A stretch of 64,000 nt of DNA, from positions 39,916-103,915 of the forward strand of contig NZ_FPCC01000011.1 of the NCBI RefSeq assembly GCF_900116875.1, in the 5' to 3' direction. Below, in pieces: positions 1 to 8,487 of this stretch. Both the position numbers and the translations under genes were made by a program. Source of the DNA: Butyrivibrio sp. INlla21. GTDB taxonomy: Bacteria > Bacillota > Clostridia > Lachnospirales > Lachnospiraceae. How positions within the stretch are numbered: the first letter of the stretch is position 1; every line of letters starts with the position of its first letter. The notes below the pieces were generated by a model, which was given only the letters and a program-made list of their open reading frames with translations, did not search any database and was not told where the DNA came from.

Positions 1-730
1 ACTTTAACCCGCGTAAAATCTGGGTTGCGTTCTCTACACGCTCTTTAGACGGCGATTTTACGCCTTCTAACTGGTACGGTATTCCGAGAGCCTCGAATTT
101 ATGCTGTCCCAGAGAATGGTAGGGAAGAACTTCTATCTTTTTAACGTTAGAAAGATTCTCAATAAATGCTCTGGTCTTTATGAGGTATTCGTCAATGTCC
201 GTGATATCGGGAACAAGTACGTGTCTTATCCAGATAGGCTGTCCGATCTCCGATAAATACTGCATTCCGTCGAGAATATTCTCATTGGGAAGTCCCGTGA
301 GCTTCTTGTGTTCCTCATTATCTATGTGCTTGATATCAACGAGCATAAGATCCGTTACTTCCACAAGCTTATTAAACTTGGAAAAGAAAGGTTCTTCTCT
401 TGTAAAAGGCTGTAGTGCCGTATCTATGCAGGTATTTATTCCGCGCTCTTTGGCCTTGGTAAAAAGCTCGATAAGGAAATCAATCTGAAGGAGAGGCTCG
501 CCTCCGCTTACCGTGATTCCGCCTTCCTCGCCCCAGTAGCTGCGATATCTCTCGGCAAAATCAAGCAGCTCGTCGGGTGTTCTCATATCCTCCGACTTGG
601 GATCCCATGTATCTGCGTTGTGACAATACTTACATCTGAGATTACATCCCTTTAAAAAAACTATAAATCTGATTCCGGGTCCGTCAACGGAACCGAAGGT
701 CTCTATCGAATGAATTGCACCTTTAATCAT
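1..730 (-). CDS. pflA: Pyruvate formate-lyase activating enzyme (3' end cut by window edge)
   Basis: Radical-SAM enzyme that installs the glycyl radical on pyruvate formate-lyase, the main anaerobic route from pyruvate to acetyl-CoA and formate. About 243 codons are visible with the frame open to base 1; the family is about 245 residues, so only the last few codons are missing. The N-terminus reads GSVDGPGIRF followed by the [4Fe-4S]/SAM motif CNLRCKYC (CX3CX2C), the signature of PFL activases. It starts at ATG 730, 13 bp after the stop of the Crp/Fnr-type gene, so the two are probably co-transcribed. The pfl structural gene is not in the window. Confidence 0.95.
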   Translation of the reverse strand, partial: MIKGAIHSIETFGSVDGPGIRFIVFLKGCNLRCKYCHNADTWDPKSEDMRTPDELLDFAERYRSYWGEEGGITVSGGEPLLQIDFLIELFTKAKERGINTCIDTALQPFTREEPFFSKFNKLVEVTDLMLVDIKHIDNEEHKKLTGLPNENILDGMQYLSEIGQPIWIRHVLVPDITDIDEYLIKTRAFIENLSNVKKIEVLPYHSLGQHKFEALGIPYQLEGVKSPSKERVENATQILRGLK

Positions 731-743
731 AAACACTCCTAAA

Positions 744-1508
744 TTACTGGTAAATATATATATCCCTAAGGGCGTCTCTGTCAAGGACCTTGATCCTTGC
801 ATGACCGAGCCTTTGTATCAGGCCCTCTTTTTCCATTTCGCGCAGCTTCCTGCTGACGGTCTCTGTCCTTAGGTTGACGCTCGCAGCTATATCATCGAGC
901 TTTAAAACTATATCATCTTCTACGCTTCTGTCAACTCTGTACATCAAAAAGCCGGCCAGTCTTGCCATGGGATCTTTGGTTGAAAGCAGCATGTTACGCT
1001 CATTGGCGTCATGAAGCTTTTTACTCAAAAGAATAATAATATTCATGGCAGCTGTCGGATTGTCGACTACCTTGATGAAATCGTCTCTGTGAATCGTGCA
1101 GATGGATGCATTGGTAAGACATACCGCTGAATACGGATAAATACTGCCATCCAGGAACATTCCTTCCCAGATGATATCGTGATCGGCGAGAATAGTGATG
1201 ATCTGTTCTCTTCCAAGGGAATCATATCTGCAAAGCTTAACTCTTCCCTTCCTGATTATACATATGGAGTCAACAGGCTCACCTTCTCGGAAAAGATAAC
1301 TGTTCTTTTTGAGCGTTTCATGAACGGAATGCTCCATAAGGCTGACCTGAGCATTGACGGGAAGTCCTTCCATGATGGGCACACTCTCTGTGCAAAGTCC
1401 TCCGCAATCCTCACATATCTTAAGGCCTTCGATGCCTTTTTTCAGCTCTTCTTTATTCTTTGGAGCCTGATATATTCCTTTGTTTTTCTGATCTTTCTTT
1501 TCACTCAT
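744..1508 (-). CDS. Crp/Fnr-family transcriptional regulator with N-terminal Cys cluster
   Basis: 254 residues. A cyclic-nucleotide-binding-like beta-roll (about residues 50-165) is followed by a C-terminal winged helix (LDDIAASVNLRTETVSRKL, about 205-225) of the Crp/Fnr type. Before the roll lies CEDCGGLC (CX2CX3C); Cys clusters in this position bind an oxygen-sensitive [4Fe-4S] cluster in Fnr proteins, so redox sensing is plausible but inferred. It sits directly upstream of pflA in the same direction, consistent with anaerobic control of pyruvate formate-lyase activation. The 62-bp gap upstream contains TTGATG followed 18 bp later by TATTAT, a weak promoter candidate. Confidence 0.9.
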   Translation of the reverse strand: MSEKKDQKNKGIYQAPKNKEELKKGIEGLKICEDCGGLCTESVPIMEGLPVNAQVSLMEHSVHETLKKNSYLFREGEPVDSICIIRKGRVKLCRYDSLGREQIITILADHDIIWEGMFLDGSIYPYSAVCLTNASICTIHRDDFIKVVDNPTAAMNIIILLSKKLHDANERNMLLSTKDPMARLAGFLMYRVDRSVEDDIVLKLDDIAASVNLRTETVSRKLREMEKEGLIQRLGHARIKVLDRDALRDIYIYQ

Positions 1509-1570
1509 ATAAATACCGAAAATGCAAATAATAAAACCTTAGTATCTTGCGCATCAACGGCGACCGCAAT

Positions 1571-2131
1571 TTACTTGTGTGACCATGCGTAGCAATAAGC
1601 CTGTGTCCTTGCGGCAAAAGGCTCTTTTTTCAATAACTCTCTTACTTCTTCTTTGGTATACCATCCGGGCTGAATCTCTTCAAGAGTCGAGCTGCTCTTG
1701 GCAAAGGTGCCGGAAGCTCTTCCGACGCAGCATACATTCTTCTCGTTGGAAAAACCGACGGCGCTGTAACTCTCGCCGATCCAGTCATCTATGGCGATGA
1801 TATCAAGCCCCGTCTCTTCCTTGAGTTCTCTTCTGGCGCTTTCTTCAGGAACTTCGCCGGGATCGATAAGTCCCGCGGGGAAGTTATAAACCCAGGCACC
1901 TGCTGCCATTCTGAACTCTTTATTTATAAGTATTTTTTCGCCGGTCTCATCGTGCATGATGAGCACTACCGCATCAACTTTTTTGTTGCGAATGTCATCA
2001 AAGCCCTTAAGATCGGGATTTCTGCTGATTATCTCGTATGTCTTGTCTTTGTTGTCTACTGTCTTGTAATGCAGATTGTAGCGGGTAATAAACTCGCCCT
2101 GCTCTCTTTTTTCAAGATACTGAAAATCCAT
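1571..2131 (-). CDS. Nudix hydrolase, ADP-ribose pyrophosphatase-like
   Basis: 186 residues. A complete Nudix box is present around residues 88-111: G-x5-E-x7-REL-x-EE-x-G, seen as GLIDPGEVPEESARRELKEE followed by TGLD. This signature binds Mg2+ and hydrolyses nucleoside diphosphates linked to another group. The layout, with an N-terminal strand region before the core and the W/P residues of the ADPR-pyrophosphatase group after it, suggests ADP-ribose or a related sugar nucleotide as substrate; specificity cannot be read from the motif alone. It lies between the Na/Pi transporter and the Crp/Fnr gene on the same strand, with short gaps. Confidence 0.88.
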   Translation of the reverse strand: MDFQYLEKREQGEFITRYNLHYKTVDNKDKTYEIISRNPDLKGFDDIRNKKVDAVVLIMHDETGEKILINKEFRMAAGAWVYNFPAGLIDPGEVPEESARRELKEETGLDIIAIDDWIGESYSAVGFSNEKNVCCVGRASGTFAKSSSTLEEIQPGWYTKEEVRELLKKEPFAARTQAYCYAWSHK

Positions 2132-2182
2132 AGTTATTACCTGATTCTTGTAAATGCACGGTGTGTGCGTTTCTGTTTATGC

Positions 2183-3976
2183 TTAGAACTTTACTGAAGG
2201 AAGTTCGTACTTGCGCTCATAGAAATCAACTGCCTGCTCGAAGCCTTCTCTCTTTTCGGCCTTAAGTGCTTCAAGATAACCGTGAGCATCGTATGCATCC
2301 TCATTAACTTCAATGATTCCGACAGCTATGTTACTGCAGTGATCGGCGATACGCTCATAATCGGTTCCGATGTCGCTAAGATCAAAGCCCTGCTCGATCG
2401 TACATTTTCCTTTGCGAAGTCGTCTTACGTGACGACGCTTAACTTCTTTATGAATACCGTCAATAGCTTCTTCCAAAGGTTCGATAGTCTTGGCAACTTC
2501 GGGATCCTGAGTCTTAAGCGCATTGATCGACATATCCACGATCTCTTTTACCGCAGAAGAAAAGATATCCATCTCGCTCTGCGCCTTGGGTGTAAAGCTT
2601 CTCTTGTTCTCGCTCATTCCACGAGCCTTCTGCATGATGTTGAGCGCGTGGTCACTTATTCTCTCATAGTCTGTGATACAGTGCAGAAGCACTGAAAGTG
2701 TATGGCTGTCCTCGGGTGAAAGATGATGGTTGTTTATCTTCATAAGATAAGTTCCGAGCTGGTCTTCGTACTGATCGACCTTTCTCTCAAGATAATCAAC
2801 CTCTTCCGCTACATCTTCCTTGAAATCGGTAATAAGGTCTACAGCCTTGTACAAGGAATCTTTTGCCATGTTAGCCATATCAATGGCTGCCTGTCTTGCC
2901 TGTTCAAGAGCAAAGGGCGGGTTTGAAAGGAAGCGGGGATCGAGTGTGCGGATTCCCTGCTGTTCCTCCTGCTCCTTCTTCTCTTTTTCATCTATAGGAA
3001 TTGTCTTAAGCGCAAGGTTTACAAGTAATCCCGCAAAAGGAAGCATGAGCGGCGTTGCGACTAAGTTAATAAGCGTATGAATTCCGGCGATTCCTGCCAT
3101 TCCGATCCTGTTGCCCATAAAAGAAAAATGAACAATGCTGTTTACTATATAGAAGATGATCATGAATGAAAGAGCCTTGATAAGGTTGAAGTAAAGGTGC
3201 ATGAGAGCTGTTCTCTTACCGTTCTTATTGGCACCGAATGATGAAAGAATGGCTGTAATACATGTACCTACTTCGGCTCCCACTACGACGGGAATTGCTA
3301 CACTGTATAATACGGGAACATCCCTCGCGATCGCCTGAAGCACACCGATAGTACCGGCCGAGCTCTGGATAACCATTGTGAAAATGATTCCGACCATGAA
3401 TCCGATAATGGGATTGCTGAATGTTGTAAGAAGCTGCTTGAACTCCTCATTGGTCTTAAGCGGAGCCATGGCATCCGACATGCTGCTCATTCCAAACATA
3501 AGAACAGAAAATCCGAGAAGAACTGTTCCGATGTTTTTCTTCTTGTCGTTCTTGGAGAACATATATAGAGCTATACCTATCATTGCAAGGAAAGGTGTAA
3601 ATGACTTGGGTTTAAGTAAGCTTACAAAGAAATTCTCACTGCTGATACCGTTAAGTGAAAGAAGCCAAGCTGTAAATGTTGTACCAAGGTTGGCACCAAG
3701 GATAACATTGACTGCCTGCTTAAGAGTCATAATTCCCGAGTTAACGAGACCGACTACCATTACGGTAGATGCGGATGATGATTGAACCAGTGCGGTAACA
3801 CCGACACCGAATAAATACGCGATTATAGGATGCTTGGTTACTTTAGCAAGTACACTTTCAAGCCTTCCTCCGGCGGCCTTGGTAAGACCTCCGCTCATAA
3901 CATTCATTCCGTAAAGGAACATCGCAAGACCACCTATCAGTCCTGCTATCAAAGTAAATAATTCTTTTGGGTCCAT
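2183..3976 (-). CDS. Na/Pi cotransporter family protein with C-terminal PhoU-like domain
   Basis: 597 residues from the chosen start. The N-terminal half has the duplicated transporter core with the QSSSAST and QSSAGT repeats typical of the NptA/Na-Pi cotransporter family, with about eight or nine membrane segments up to residue 330. The C-terminal about 200 residues are helical and PhoU-like, a fusion common in Firmicutes and probably cytosolic. A GTG at 4012 also opens the frame but has no spaced Shine-Dalgarno; the ATG at 3976 is preceded by GGAGGAG at good spacing, so it was preferred. Role: sodium-coupled phosphate uptake or phosphate balance at the cytoplasmic membrane. Confidence 0.9.
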   Translation of the reverse strand: MDPKELFTLIAGLIGGLAMFLYGMNVMSGGLTKAAGGRLESVLAKVTKHPIIAYLFGVGVTALVQSSSASTVMVVGLVNSGIMTLKQAVNVILGANLGTTFTAWLLSLNGISSENFFVSLLKPKSFTPFLAMIGIALYMFSKNDKKKNIGTVLLGFSVLMFGMSSMSDAMAPLKTNEEFKQLLTTFSNPIIGFMVGIIFTMVIQSSAGTIGVLQAIARDVPVLYSVAIPVVVGAEVGTCITAILSSFGANKNGKRTALMHLYFNLIKALSFMIIFYIVNSIVHFSFMGNRIGMAGIAGIHTLINLVATPLMLPFAGLLVNLALKTIPIDEKEKKEQEEQQGIRTLDPRFLSNPPFALEQARQAAIDMANMAKDSLYKAVDLITDFKEDVAEEVDYLERKVDQYEDQLGTYLMKINNHHLSPEDSHTLSVLLHCITDYERISDHALNIMQKARGMSENKRSFTPKAQSEMDIFSSAVKEIVDMSINALKTQDPEVAKTIEPLEEAIDGIHKEVKRRHVRRLRKGKCTIEQGFDLSDIGTDYERIADHCSNIAVGIIEVNEDAYDAHGYLEALKAEKREGFEQAVDFYERKYELPSVKF

Positions 3977-4095
3977 TTCTCCTCCATAGGCACTCATCAT
4001 TAAGAGCTTCACTCTCCGTACCTATCAAACTATAATCCTTCTGTTACACATATATATTAAAGGATGTAGAGGAAAAAAGCCACCTTAAATTAAAG

Positions 4096-4137
4096 GATGC
4101 CGAAAAACACTGCGTTCTTGGCTTGTTCTCCGGCATC
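4096..4137 (-). terminator. Possible terminator after the GNAT gene
   Basis: Reading the minus strand, GATGCCG is followed 28 nt later by its complement CGGCATC, just after the stop of the GNAT gene, and a TTTTTT run follows about 20 nt further on (4073-4078). The long loop makes this a weak intrinsic-terminator candidate. The remaining bases to 4013 hold the leader of the transporter gene; no other gene is seen in this 130-166 bp gap. Confidence 0.4.
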
Positions 4138-4142
4138 TGATA

Positions 4143-5096
4143 TTATAGCTGTTTCATCAATCTTACATACTTGCCTCTTGCGGCATTTGGTTGCTTGGCA
4201 CCTCCCGTTTTTACGGTGTTATACTCTTCGCCGTAGATATTCTCTTCAACTTCTACGGTATCAAGCTCCGTAAATCCAAGCTTTTTGCATAGGTTAATCG
4301 ATACGGTGTTTTCTTCTTTTACAAGTGTCTGGACTTTTTCAAAAAGAAGAATCTCCTTTCCGTATTGCAAGATCGCATCGCAGGCTTCGTAGGCATAGCC
4401 TTGTCCCTGATAGTCTTTTCCTATAAGAAAGCCAAGCTCGATATCATCAAAGCCGTTTCTTACGGAATATCCCGCTCTTCCTATGACGGTGTTGTCATCT
4501 CTTTTTACTACTGTCCATATTCCAAAGCCCATAAGGCCGTAAACTTTCTCAATATAATCTTTCTGATAGCGCTTCTCATCTTCGGGATTTTCAAAGAGGC
4601 CTTCCATATACCTGGTCATCTCCGGATCCTTGTATAGCTCGTAGAATCTGTCGACATCGGAAAGTGTGGTCTCTCTTATAAGTAGTCTTGGTGTCTTGAT
4701 AACTTCCCACGGAAGATGCGCATATCTTTGATATGCCTTTATATAAGAATCGATATCGACGTCTTGTATATCGGTAAAGACATATTTAAGCCCGGAGAAA
4801 TCGTCATTCTTGTTGAGCTTGTGAGACAATCCGACAACATAGGCTCCGGTCTCGGTAAGTAGCTTCGCAGCAAGACTCGAATCCGTGAGAAAAAGAGATT
4901 CTTCCAACGAGACGCCTTCCGTCGAGTCTTGATCTTTCTCGCCGGCTTTTCTTTCATCTCCGACACCGCCTGCAAGCTTAACCGTTACATCGAACCCGCA
5001 GCTTTTTACATACTCCGCCGCCTCATTAATATTTGCTGCGACTTCGTTGTCCGTCATATTCTTTTTATCAATATAAAACAAGATCTTCTTCAGCAC
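4143..5096 (-). CDS. GNAT-family N-acetyltransferase with extra N-terminal domain
   Basis: 317 residues. The C-terminal part (about 135-300) is a RimJ/RimL-type GNAT fold: it begins TPRLLIRETTLSDVDRFYEL and has the acetyl-CoA pyrophosphate-loop motif GKDYQGQGYAYEA (Q/R-x-x-G-x-G/A type). The first about 130 residues are not a GNAT; they contain an alternating strand/helix pattern (for example FLTDSSLAAKLL), perhaps a Rossmann-like sensing domain, unidentified. The start is GTG with AGGAG eight bases upstream. The substrate cannot be predicted. A terminator-like hairpin lies in its leader. Confidence 0.85.
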   Translation of the reverse strand: MLKKILFYIDKKNMTDNEVAANINEAAEYVKSCGFDVTVKLAGGVGDERKAGEKDQDSTEGVSLEESLFLTDSSLAAKLLTETGAYVVGLSHKLNKNDDFSGLKYVFTDIQDVDIDSYIKAYQRYAHLPWEVIKTPRLLIRETTLSDVDRFYELYKDPEMTRYMEGLFENPEDEKRYQKDYIEKVYGLMGFGIWTVVKRDDNTVIGRAGYSVRNGFDDIELGFLIGKDYQGQGYAYEACDAILQYGKEILLFEKVQTLVKEENTVSINLCKKLGFTELDTVEVEENIYGEEYNTVKTGGAKQPNAARGKYVRLMKQL

Positions 5097-5114
5097 TGAT
5101 GGGCTCCTAAACAG

Positions 5115-5135
5115 AAAAAGATTCCCTAAGGAATC
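5115..5135 (-). terminator. Small hairpin plus T-run in the GNAT leader
   Basis: On the minus strand GATTCC-TTAG-GGAATC is followed directly by TTTTT, ending 18 bp before the GTG start of the GNAT gene. It has intrinsic-terminator form. It may end read-through from the whiA/HPr-like operon or act as an attenuator for the GNAT gene. Confidence 0.5.
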
Positions 5136-5265
5136 CTCGCGTTCATAATTTATTTACAATTAATTAAAAGAATGGTTACCTCAAATCATCTTTTGTACAT
5201 ACTCGCCTGTTAATATAATATTGTCAGATGAGTTAAGACAATACCAAATAAAACTTTTTCATAAT

Positions 5266-5293
5266 ATGCCAGGTAAGTTAGCTTACCTGGCAT
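5266..5293 (-). terminator. Perfect 12-bp inverted repeat downstream of the HPr-like gene
   Basis: ATGCCAGGTAAG is followed by a 4-base loop and its exact complement: a 28-nt hairpin 23 bp past the HPr-like stop. It is the strongest hairpin in the 219-bp gap 5097-5315 and most likely ends the uvrC-to-HPr-like run. No clean U-tract follows on the minus strand, so it may act as a 3' stabilising stem instead. Nothing else coding is seen in the gap. Confidence 0.55.
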
Positions 5294-5315
5294 CCTCCCT
5301 TTTTAGGGTCTTTTT

Positions 5316-5579
5316 TTATTTCTGGCCGTTTCCAAGAAGAAAGCTTTCCATATCGGCAACAGCATTTGCTTCGTCCGTACCCTCAGCAATCACGGTAACC
5401 TCTTCACCCGAATTGAGGTTGAGTGTCATCATTCCCATGATGCTCTTAGCGTTTACTTTCTTGGACTGTGCTTCGATGTGCACTGTGCTCTCGTACTTGC
5501 TCGCAAGCTGAACAAGTTCAGCAACGGGTCTAGCCTCAAGCCCTCTGGGCAACTTGATCTCAACAGATTTTGTTAACAT
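5316..5579 (-). CDS. HPr-like protein with Glu at position 15 (Crh-type)
   Basis: 87 residues, the usual HPr length. HPr normally carries the PTS phosphate on His15 in GLHARPA; here the motif is GLEARPVAE, with Glu15. The regulatory serine is kept in KSIMGMM at position 46, the site phosphorylated by HPr kinase. In Bacillus, Crh likewise lacks His15 (Gln) and keeps Ser46, serving only as a CcpA co-regulator and not as a sugar phosphocarrier; Crh there also lies next to whiA and rapZ. The same order here, with hprK in the same run, supports a Crh-like regulatory role. Glu at 15 could mimic a phosphorylated state; that is inference. Confidence 0.88.
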   Translation of the reverse strand: MLTKSVEIKLPRGLEARPVAELVQLASKYESTVHIEAQSKKVNAKSIMGMMTLNLNSGEEVTVIAEGTDEANAVADMESFLLGNGQK

Positions 5580-5592
5580 AATAATTTCCTCC

Positions 5593-6534
5593 TCATCTCA
5601 GCTTCTCAGCGAGCTCACTTAACTTTCTAAGACGATGATTAACACCGGATTTACCGACAGGCGGCTCCAGATAACTTCCCAGTTCCAAAAGTGTTGCATC
5701 CGGATGCTCGAGCCTTACCTCTGCCATTTCTCTAAGGCTATCCTGTAGGTTGTCGAAACCGTAATGGTCTCTTATATACGTTATGTCCTCTATCTGCTTG
5801 GTGGCTGCATTAACCGTCTTGGTTATATTGGCAACCTCACAGTTGACTCTCCTGTTGATGGAATTCCTCATCTCCTTGACTATCCTGAGATTCTCAAGAT
5901 TCATAAGGCTTACATGAGCTTCCATTATATTAAGAAGATCAACTATTCCCGAGCCCTCCTTAACATAGAGCACATAATACTTTTTGCGTTTAACTATGCG
6001 GGCCTCGATATCAAAGCTCTCGATCATCTCTTGTAACCGGATTGCCTGAGTCTCATGATCGCAGACAAACTCGAGATGATATCCTTTGTTGGGATCGCTT
6101 ATGGAACCAAGACATAAAAAAGAATCTCTTATAAATGCTCTTTTACAACATGAGTTCTTGGTGACCATGGGGCTGATACCGTCTTGTAAGTCCTTAAGCT
6201 CTCCCTCGGGAGTAACGAGCTTAACTGCCTTGAGGCAAGCTTCAAGAACCGTTTCTTCAATCGGCACAGGCCTGTAAACACGCCCATTTTCCTTGATATC
6301 AGCATCTTTCTCCAAAATGCTAGTTCCTATATTAAATGCTTTTCTTAATAATGTAAAGAACTTTCTGACTATCAGTTCATTGTCGGCCTGAAGGAACAGT
6401 TCCTTATGCCCGTCGCTGTCAGTTTTTATGTATCCGATGCCGGATATTATGGCCGCTATCTCAGCCAACTGACAGTGTCTTGAATTCCCGATATGCCTGG
6501 CAAGTTCTTCTTTTACATCCGATGAAAAAGACAT
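5593..6534 (-). CDS. whiA: DNA-binding protein WhiA
   Basis: 313 residues, full length. The N-terminal about 210 residues are the LAGLIDADG-homing-endonuclease-like domain without nuclease function, starting MSFSSDVKEELARH as in Firmicute WhiA. The C-terminal about 85 residues (VNCEVANITKTVNAATKQ to GKSGVNHRLRKL) form the helix-turn-helix that binds DNA. WhiA affects cell division and chromosome segregation in Firmicutes and sporulation in actinobacteria. It lies 13 bp upstream of the HPr-like gene and follows rapZ, the conserved order of this cluster. Confidence 0.95.
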   Translation of the reverse strand: MSFSSDVKEELARHIGNSRHCQLAEIAAIISGIGYIKTDSDGHKELFLQADNELIVRKFFTLLRKAFNIGTSILEKDADIKENGRVYRPVPIEETVLEACLKAVKLVTPEGELKDLQDGISPMVTKNSCCKRAFIRDSFLCLGSISDPNKGYHLEFVCDHETQAIRLQEMIESFDIEARIVKRKKYYVLYVKEGSGIVDLLNIMEAHVSLMNLENLRIVKEMRNSINRRVNCEVANITKTVNAATKQIEDITYIRDHYGFDNLQDSLREMAEVRLEHPDATLLELGSYLEPPVGKSGVNHRLRKLSELAEKLR

Positions 6535-6589
6535 ATCTCACCTTGTTTCTCTCTATCAAAACCTTAGCATCGAAAAATTATAAGTCCGA

Positions 6590-7465
6590 TCACTTCGCGT
6601 GCTTGACATCTCTGTGCGCCAGCTTAAGTCCGAAGTTTCCGCCCGAAGCCTTGAGCCTGTCATAAAGCTCATTGGCAATGGTGACGCTTCTGTGCTGACC
6701 GCCGGTACAACCTATTGCTACAACCAGCTGATACTTTCCTTCCTGAACATAACCCGGAATAAGGAAAGTAAGCATGTCCGTCAGCTTATCAAGGAACTCC
6801 CCGCATGCAGGAAAGCTCTTAACGTAATCCTGAACGGGCTTATCATTTCCCGTCTGTGGTTTGAGCTCATCTATATAGAAGGGATTGGGTAAAAACCTTA
6901 CATCAAAAACAAGATCGGCATCCGAAGGAATTCCATACTTAAAGCCAAATGAAAGAATCGTGACCATAAGCGAATTGTAGTCTTCGTTCTTTACGAAGAT
7001 CCTGTCGAGCTCTTCTCTAAGCTCTCTAGTAAGAAGCTGGGAGGAATCGATAACGTAATCCGCACGCTTCTTGACCTCTGCAAGAACCTCTCTCTCCTTG
7101 GCAATACCGTCTTCGATACGATTGCCCGTTGCATTTACATTCATTGGATGAACACGTCTTGTCTCTTTGTATCTCTTGATGAGCACCTGGTCGCTAGCGT
7201 CCATGAAAAGAACTTCAACCGGGATTCCCCTTTCTTTAAGGGAATCGATCATTCCCGCAACCTGGTCAAATCTTTCACCGGCTCTTGCATCAATTCCAAG
7301 AACCGCCTTATCTATCTCATTCTCGGGAAGCGTTATAAGCTCCGCAAACTTCTCAATCAGAGAAACGGGAAGATTATCAACACAGTAGAATCCCGCATCC
7401 TCAAGCATATGTATCGCGGTAGCTTTTCCGCCGCCGCTCATTCCGGTTACAATAACGAACCTCAT
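6590..7465 (-). CDS. rapZ: RNase adapter protein RapZ (YvcJ family)
   Basis: 291 residues, family length. N-terminal P-loop kinase-like domain starting MRFVIVTGMSGGGKATA; C-terminal domain ends in GCTGGQHRSVTIAN and AHRDV, conserved in RapZ/YvcJ. In Enterobacteria RapZ feeds the small RNA GlmZ to RNase E; in Firmicutes YvcJ binds nucleotides and its role is less clear (competence, cell-wall precursor supply). The P-loop reads GGGKAT, with Ala where Ser/Thr normally follows the lysine, so nucleotide hydrolysis may be weakened. It sits between murB and whiA in the conserved cluster. Confidence 0.95.
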   Translation of the reverse strand: MRFVIVTGMSGGGKATAIHMLEDAGFYCVDNLPVSLIEKFAELITLPENEIDKAVLGIDARAGERFDQVAGMIDSLKERGIPVEVLFMDASDQVLIKRYKETRRVHPMNVNATGNRIEDGIAKEREVLAEVKKRADYVIDSSQLLTRELREELDRIFVKNEDYNSLMVTILSFGFKYGIPSDADLVFDVRFLPNPFYIDELKPQTGNDKPVQDYVKSFPACGEFLDKLTDMLTFLIPGYVQEGKYQLVVAIGCTGGQHRSVTIANELYDRLKASGGNFGLKLAHRDVKHAK

Positions 7466-7521
7466 AAATTAGCCTTCCTTATATATCTTTCAAACCAAAA
7501 ACTATTAAAACATCAAAGTGC

Positions 7522-8445
7522 TCAGAACTCACCAAGCATTATTACTTCAGGCTCGAGCTCAACACCTGATTCTTTTTGCACTTTATCTTTTACTTCAGTT
7601 ATAAGTCTATATATATCGGACGAAGTCGCTCCGCCCTTGTTGATAACAAATCCGCAGTGCTTATCCGAAACCGCGGCGCCGCCGACACTGTATCCGCGAA
7701 GCCCCGCATCCTCGATAAGCTTACCCGCAAAATATCCTTCGGGTCTTTTAAAAGTAGAACCTGCGCTTGGATATTCGAGCGGCTGCTTGTCCCTTCTTCT
7801 TGAAGCAAGCTCCGCCATCTTTGCGGTTATGGCTTCTTGGTCACCCTTTTCAAGCTGTAACGCAGCGGAAAGAACAACATATCCTCGTCCCTTTATCGCG
7901 CTGGTCCTGTATCCGAATTCCATGGTCGAATTATCAAGCACCATTATCTCGCCCGAAGGAGAAAGCACCGTAACCTCTTTGGTCACCAGCTTCATCTCAC
8001 CGTCATAGGCTCCCGCGTTCATGATCATCGCTCCGCCTATTGTTCCGGGAATCCCCGCAGCGAACTCAAAACCCGTAAGTGAATTATCTCTGGCAAAAGA
8101 AGCTATGGCTGAATTAAGTGCTCCGGCTCCCGCCACGATCGTTGTGTCATCCTTGAGCGTAACCTCGGAAAACTTCCTAAGTGAAATAACCGCTCCGTCA
8201 AAGCCCTTGTCCGACACAAGAATATTGCTTCCGTTTCCGAGGATAAAAAAGGCTGCGGAAATACGATCAAGTACTTCGATAACCTTTTTAAGCTGCTCGG
8301 TGTCAGCCGGACTTATAAATAAGCTCGCAGGCCCACCCGTTTTAAACGTTGTGTGCCTGCTCATATCTTCGTTCTCTATTACATTTTCGGATGAGACAAT
8401 CTGTCTCATATACTCAACTACTTCTTTATTCAAAAAAACTTTCAC
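7522..8445 (-). CDS. murB: UDP-N-acetylenolpyruvoylglucosamine reductase
   Basis: 307 residues, type II MurB length. Reduces UDP-GlcNAc-enolpyruvate to UDP-MurNAc with FAD and NADPH, the second committed step of peptidoglycan precursor synthesis in the cytosol. Visible motifs: the N-terminal HTTFKTGGPAS, the FAD-binding LGNGSNILVSD, AAGIPGTIGGAMIMNAGAYD, YRTSAIKG, the catalytic-loop AGSTFKRPEGYFAGKLIEDAGL, broken here as AGSTFKRPEG then GKLIEDAGL, and a C-terminal ELEPEV carrying the catalytic Glu. Adjacent to rapZ and glk in the conserved cluster. Confidence 0.96.
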   Translation of the reverse strand: MKVFLNKEVVEYMRQIVSSENVIENEDMSRHTTFKTGGPASLFISPADTEQLKKVIEVLDRISAAFFILGNGSNILVSDKGFDGAVISLRKFSEVTLKDDTTIVAGAGALNSAIASFARDNSLTGFEFAAGIPGTIGGAMIMNAGAYDGEMKLVTKEVTVLSPSGEIMVLDNSTMEFGYRTSAIKGRGYVVLSAALQLEKGDQEAITAKMAELASRRRDKQPLEYPSAGSTFKRPEGYFAGKLIEDAGLRGYSVGGAAVSDKHCGFVINKGGATSSDIYRLITEVKDKVQKESGVELEPEVIMLGEF

Positions 8446-8487
8446 CTCTATAAACGTCTGACTATAGCCTTTTCAGACCTCGCTCTA

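Noticed and set aside
1509..1570. Fnr operator in front of the Crp/Fnr gene
   Set aside because: Only the half-site TTGAT is present; the second half ATCAA is missing at the proper spacing.
7148..8008. Long plus-strand open frame across rapZ and murB
   Set aside because: It lies opposite two intact, well recognised genes, has no ribosome site and encodes no recognisable motif; it is a shadow of their codon bias.
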